Assembly (NCBI GenBank): GCA_009746045.1 | Contig: RPFO01000680.1 | Span: 1-29,162, forward strand | DNA from: Mesostigma viride | Taxonomy: Eukaryota; Streptophyta; Mesostigmatophyceae; Mesostigmatales; Mesostigmataceae | DNA length: 29,162 nt | Direction: 5' to 3' | Shown here: positions 28,179-29,162 of the stretch, piece after piece | How the letters are laid out: every line of letters starts with the position of its first letter | Numbering within the stretch: the stretch's first letter is position 1 | Notes under the pieces: model-generated | What the model was told of the DNA's origin: nothing | The model's database searches: none | What the model saw: the letters and a program-made list of their open reading frames with translations, nothing else | Position numbers and translations under genes: made by a program

Positions 28179-29158
28179 CTACATAGGAGTTCTCCTCCTC
28201 AGGGGTAAGGCTAATATTGTTAATACGGGAACGGGTAGTAGGAAGAGAAGGGTGGTGAAGAAATCTGCTACTCGTAAGAGATGCTGACGCACATGCTTGA
28301 GGGGCAGATCAGTAAAACGGTAGGCAGAGAACTGGCGCTTTACTTCACGTAATAAGGGCCTACTGAGGCCTTGTAGGAAGCGAGCACGTACTTCTGCGCC
28401 CGACAAATCCCTAATTCGTACCATCTGTGCATCAAATTCTTTCATATACTCCTTAAACGATTTAGTACCCTGCTGCAAGTACCAAAGGCTAATCTATCCA
28501 GCCAATCTGCATCAGGAGGGACTAAATGGTTCTCTAAACGCTTAAACAATTCTGCTACTGAGTTAGGGTAGGCATGAGAGGCCAAAGACTCACACTGGAT
28601 GAGGTTAGCAAGCTCAGGAGTAATACATGTAGTAAGATAGTGAGGGACTACATCAGAGAGACGCCACCTATTATGGTTTTGCCACGACTCTGTGTTCTGG
28701 GTGAGCAACATAATAAAAGTGAAAAACTGTTGAGGGGTAGACTTGACATCCAGCTTGGGAAGGTTAGCAAAGAGGGGAAGAGCAGGGGGCTTAGGGGGAT
28801 TAGAAGAGTCAGTTTTCCCATAGGGCCACTGTCTTCCACTGCTACATAAGCGGGATAGAAAGAAGGAAGAGGAAAAGTTTTGGATAGAGGTCTAGAAGGG
28901 GCCACCGTTTCAGGATGGTGCCCATAGGAGAAGGGAACAGTATATTGCTCACGAAGGGAGGAGTAGGCAAAATGATCATAATTTCTGTCATCTAGAGGCA
29001 TGGTGCTGAAATCACTATTAACTTCTAAATCAGCCACACGGGTAGGGACCTGGGCAGCCTCGTAGGCCGTATCAGGGTAGGCCCAGGAAGCAGGGGGATA
29101 AAGGGAACTGCACTAGGGCGACCGGAAGGGCCAACAGGGTGTCGCGTTTGCGTGCCAT
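28179..29158 (-). pseudogene. Gypsy Gag N-terminus and capsid core (frameshifted)
   Basis: ATG at 29158 (MARKRDTLLALPVALV) starts the protein. After a frame change, VADLEVNSDFSTMPLDDRNY and DHFAYSSLREQYTVPFSYGH follow, then KTIIGG. The capsid-like core appears in two more frames: WRLSDVVPHYLTTCITPELA and FKRLENHLVPPDADWLDRLA (28711-28442), then TKSFKEYMKEFDAQMVRI and LSRPLLREVKRQFSAYRF (28478-28179), which match the Retrotrans_gag pattern. Three or more frameshifts. The LTR and primer site lie outside the window. Confidence 0.72.
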
Positions 29159-29162
29159 ATCA

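Larger units (their letters stand above)
25065..29158 (-). mobile_element. Decayed Ty3/gypsy element, gag-protease-RT, lacking its 3' half
   Basis: Gag, protease and reverse transcriptase occur in the standard gypsy order on the minus strand, interrupted by the LINE at 25664-26685. RNase H, integrase and both LTRs are absent from the window: the 5' side runs off the end at 29162 and the 3' side ends abruptly at about 25065. Numerous indels show that it is older than the plus-strand copia-like element. Lower GC than the transposase-like gene at 3069-6613. Confidence 0.85.

Overview
The window looks like a stretch of nuclear DNA from a eukaryote, most likely a unicellular alga. That is inference: there are no operons or bacterial-style gene order, and almost everything recognisable is a eukaryotic mobile element. 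At least two long terminal repeat (LTR) copia-type elements, one gypsy-type element, two LINE fragments, several foldback or palindromic elements and a DUF7869-like transposase-type gene are packed and nested together. No ordinary cellular housekeeping gene was recognised. Most coding regions carry frameshifts or stops.

Layout. 1-2302: a cysteine-rich gene fragment and two families of near-identical direct repeats (S, 127 bp; R, 423 bp), the S repeat encoding a short ubiquitin-like start. 2300-2713: a foldback element with perfect 78-bp inverted ends and 93-bp tandem hairpin units. 3069-6613: a large GC-rich gene, broken by frame changes, for an RNase-H-fold (DUF7869-like) protein. 6867-7110: a heptamer satellite. 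7673-8459: nested perfect palindromes carrying a tRNA-like B box. 8710-8908: a small foldback element. 10375-11317: a LINE reverse transcriptase fragment with its own 195-bp insertion. 11403-15784 (minus): a 5'-truncated copia-like element with one probable LTR. 15785-23962 (plus): a complete copia-like element with two 644-bp LTRs that differ at 7 positions. 24017-24526: a terminal-inverted-repeat element and a short tandem repeat. 25065-29158 (minus): a decayed gypsy element whose reverse transcriptase is split by a 5'-truncated LINE with a 12-bp target-site duplication.

The most unusual content is the copia-like family. Two divergent members, on opposite strands, share an order not known to me for either main LTR class: integrase, then an aspartic-protease-like domain, then reverse transcriptase and RNase H. 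Both use DTN in place of the protease DTG and HGDD in place of the reverse transcriptase YVDD. The intact copy has Gag and Pol in one frame separated by a single UGA followed by CUAG, a known readthrough context. It also has an extra reading frame before Gag, and a tRNA T-arm-like hairpin in the 3' untranslated region, which the second element keeps with compensating base changes.
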